Positions 6,362 through 7,440 of a stretch of DNA of 7,440 nt are shown here, one piece after another; the stretch's first letter is position 1; each line of letters opens with the position of its first letter. The notes under the pieces were generated by a model, which searched no databases, was not told where the DNA came from, and worked only from the letters and a program-made list of their open reading frames with translations. The DNA comes from Actinomycetota bacterium (GTDB lineage Bacteria > Actinomycetota > Actinomycetes > Actinomycetales > Microbacteriaceae), in contig JAHIOK010000431.1 in the NCBI GenBank assembly GCA_018895315.1, positions 1 through 7,440 on the forward strand. The letters run 5' to 3'. A program made the translations under genes and the position numbers.

Positions 6362-6422
6362 CCGACTTACCCCCGCGCACACCGCCCTGGGAAGTGGCGA
6401 TCAGCGGTGCGAGGTCCGGAAC

Positions 6423-6962
6423 TCAGATGCCCCAGTCGAGGTCTTCGTCATCGGGAACGGGTTCGCCGAGCGGCACCACGAGGATCGCGCGGCGCTGGCG
6501 GTGCGCCAGGCGTGCCGCGACCGAGCCGGTGAAGAACTCGCGGATCGACTCGCCGACACCATGCCTGCGCGTGCCGACGACCAAGAGCTTCGCGTCGATC
6601 TTCTCCGCGAGGTGCTTGATCGCAAGGGCGGGATCCCCCACGAGCTGCCGCACGCTCCAGTCGACCTCCCGACCGTCGAGCACGGCGGATGCCTCGGCCC
6701 GCACTCTCGCAAGGTCAGTCTCTCCCGCCGCCATTGCGACGTCGATGACCGAGGAATGCACGTAGCCGTCGGGATCTTCGTAGGTGATGAAGCGCGTCAC
6801 GTCCACGTGCACCACGAGCAGGTGAGCACCGAGGAGATGGGCGTACCGGGCAGCTTCTTTCAGCACGCGCGCCGGTTGATCAGGCATGACACCGACGATC
6901 ACAGCGCCATGCGCACGATCCGGAATCGGTTCCTGCAGAGGTTCGGATGCCTCGCCCGACAT
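6423..6962 (-). CDS. Universal stress protein (UspA-like)
   Basis: A 179-residue cytosolic single-domain Usp with an alpha/beta Rossmann-like fold. A 17-residue acidic leader precedes the first strand (AVIVGVMPDQP, 20-30, with D28). AHLLVVHVDV follows (46-55), then VGDPALAIKHLAEKIDAKLLVVGTRRHG (108-135) and FTGSVAARLAHRQRRAILVVP (144-164). The family's nucleotide-binding signature is G-x2-G-x9-G-S/T. Here it reads G130-T-R-R133, with G146-S147 about three residues further along than in the classical spacing, so ATP binding is uncertain. The ATG at 6960-6962 has a GAAGGG sequence about 11 bases upstream, a loose spacing. It is convergent with the PadR gene across the repeat element and divergent from the DUF3073 gene. 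Such proteins act in stress survival in Actinobacteria; the specific role is not readable. Confidence 0.92.
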   Translation of the reverse strand: MSGEASEPLQEPIPDRAHGAVIVGVMPDQPARVLKEAARYAHLLGAHLLVVHVDVTRFITYEDPDGYVHSSVIDVAMAAGETDLARVRAEASAVLDGREVDWSVRQLVGDPALAIKHLAEKIDAKLLVVGTRRHGVGESIREFFTGSVAARLAHRQRRAILVVPLGEPVPDDEDLDWGI

Positions 6963-6991
6963 ATACTCACGAGCCCTTCACCGCCGGCGGC

Positions 6992-7011
6992 CCCGCGCGG
7001 CCTCGCGCGGG
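6992..7011. promoter_or_regulatory. GC-only 8-bp hairpin in the divergent promoter region
   Basis: CCCGCGCG (6992-6999) pairs perfectly with CGCGCGGG (7004-7011) around GCCT. It sits between two divergent genes, so it is not the end of either, and it abuts the likely DUF3073 promoter. It may be a regulator site or an upstream-transcript structure. The hairpin is seen; its function is unknown. Confidence 0.4.
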
Positions 7012-7022
7012 AGGTGCCGTGT

Positions 7023-7028
7023 TATCCT
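7023..7028 (+). promoter_or_regulatory. Possible -10 element for the DUF3073 gene
   Basis: TATCCT (7023-7028), in the context GTTATCCTGAACT, is the best -10 match before the DUF3073 gene and would give a leader of about 80 bases. No good -35 lies 17 bases upstream, where the GC hairpin loop is. Low confidence. Confidence 0.3.
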
Positions 7029-7117
7029 GAACTCTACTCTTTCCGGTGAGAAGCCGGATTTCGCGAATGCGTCGGGCCCCGCACAAGCCCGCGACTCAGA
7101 ACGTAAGGGGGTCTCGC

Positions 7118-7297
7118 ATGGGGCGTGGCCGTCAAAAAGCGAAGCACACCAAGATCGCTCGCGAACTCAAGTCCTACAGCCCGAGCGTCAATTACGGCGC
7201 TCTCGAGAAGGAACTCGGTCATCCGACTGCGGAAGATCCCTACATCGACAAGTGGGCCGACCAGTACTCCGACGAGTACGAGGGCGAAAAAGCCTGA
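7118..7297 (+). CDS. DUF3073 family protein
   Basis: A 59-residue protein starting MGRGRQKAKHTKIARELKSYSP, the signature start of the actinobacterial DUF3073 family. The basic N-terminal half (K/R-rich, about 1-20) suggests nucleic-acid or ribosome contact; the C-terminal half is acidic (AEDPYIDKWADQYSDEYEGE). The function of the family is unknown. The ATG at 7118 is preceded by AAGGGGG at 6 bases, which decides the start over in-frame upstream codons. In Mycobacterium tuberculosis a DUF3073 gene lies convergent to purM, as I recall. The gene fragment ending at 7415 here has the same relative orientation. Confidence 0.9.
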   Translation: MGRGRQKAKHTKIARELKSYSPSVNYGALEKELGHPTAEDPYIDKWADQYSDEYEGEKA

Positions 7298-7330
7298 CGT
7301 CTCCGGCGCTGTCGAGCCTCGCGCATCCCG

Positions 7331-7410
7331 CGAGTGCACGAGATAGCGACCAGCGCACGGCTTAACGACGCGGGTACCCCGTGCACTCGGCGCGAAGCCG
7401 TGCACTCGGC
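7331..7410. repeat. Repeated CGTGCACTCG words in the convergent intergenic region (possible bidirectional terminator)
   Basis: CCGTGCACTCGGC occurs twice in direct orientation (7379-7391 and 7398-7410, period 19). The reverse complement of its CGTGCACTCG core is at 7331-7340. GCACGG (7355-7360) can also pair with CCGTGC (7379-7384). Either pairing would give a stem-loop between the DUF3073 stop and the apparent minus-strand stop at 7415, which fits a shared terminator. No T-tract is present. Confidence 0.5.
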
Positions 7411-7414
7411 ACCA

Positions 7415-7440
7415 TCAGACGGCGCGAACCTCGGCGACCC
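7415..7440 (-). CDS. Possible 3' end of a minus-strand gene (purM by synteny only)
   Basis: Reading the minus strand, the last 26 bases give ...VAEVRAV and a TGA stop (7415-7417). Eight codons cannot establish a gene. The only support is the open frame to the edge, the terminator-like repeats beside it, and the known purM/DUF3073 convergent pairing in other Actinobacteria. Another gene, or none, is possible. Confidence 0.3.

Larger units (their letters stand above)
6058..6422. other. Convergent, gene-free intergenic region filled by nested repeats
   Basis: 365 bp between two convergent genes. Several frames are open across it, but only because the repeat period is a multiple of three and lacks stops. 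None has a ribosome-binding site, and the fourth tandem unit has one extra base that breaks any shared frame. CCCGGGA occurs nine times, starting at 6067, 6100, 6159, 6189, 6219, 6249, 6280, 6296 and 6355. The region must also end both flanking transcripts. Confidence 0.75.

Noticed and set aside
5955..6380. Minus-strand repetitive peptides (PPRNHPG-type decapeptide repeats)
   Set aside because: All three minus frames are open because a 30-bp stop-free unit repeats. The 31-bp unit breaks the frame, no ribosome-binding site is seen, and it runs into the PadR gene in antisense.
6165..7049. Plus-strand 294-codon frame starting MIPWGQVRPG repeats and running antisense to the universal stress gene
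   Set aside because: No ribosome-binding site; the frame changes at the 31-bp unit, and most of its length is antisense to a clear Usp gene.

Overview
The window is high-GC DNA that reads like an actinobacterial chromosome. The likely source is Microbacteriaceae (Microbacterium or a relative), judged from dense GC-rich coding, frequent GGATGC/GGCATCC words, a DUF3073 gene, and a PadR/DUF4097 pair. The genus is inference. I see no transposase, integrase, tRNA, rRNA or CRISPR array.

Layout. Positions 1-2891 (minus) hold most of an RND-family (HAE1/AcrB/SwrC-like) efflux pump whose C-terminus lies beyond position 1. Upstream of it on the same strand, 3017-3985, is a complete type IB DNA topoisomerase of the bacterial/poxvirus-like class with all catalytic residues in place. 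The 125-bp gap between them holds a cluster of GTATC half-sites and a small hairpin. At 4190-4354 (plus) a 54-residue two-helix membrane protein ends before a perfect 12-bp stem-loop terminator (4424-4451). After a 16-bp tandem duplication and a TATATCG/CGATATA inverted repeat comes a two-gene operon: a cytosolic DUF4097 beta-repeat protein (4592-5449) translationally coupled to a PadR-family repressor (5449-6057). The convergent gap 6058-6422 has no credible gene. It is filled by a nested repeat structure: four tandem units of about 30 bp bracketed by two 68-bp direct repeats, carrying nine CCCGGGA words. Next come a universal stress protein (6423-6962, minus), a divergent promoter region, and a DUF3073 protein (7118-7297, plus). 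The last 140 bp carry repeated CGTGCACTCG words and probably the 3' end of a minus-strand gene.

How the genes may work together. The PadR/DUF4097 pair looks like a self-regulated envelope or stress-response cassette, with the inverted repeat in its promoter as the likely operator. The RND pump, small membrane protein and universal stress protein fit a general stress/envelope theme, but nothing in the sequence links them into one system. The strongest unexplained signal is the repeat element at 6098-6361.
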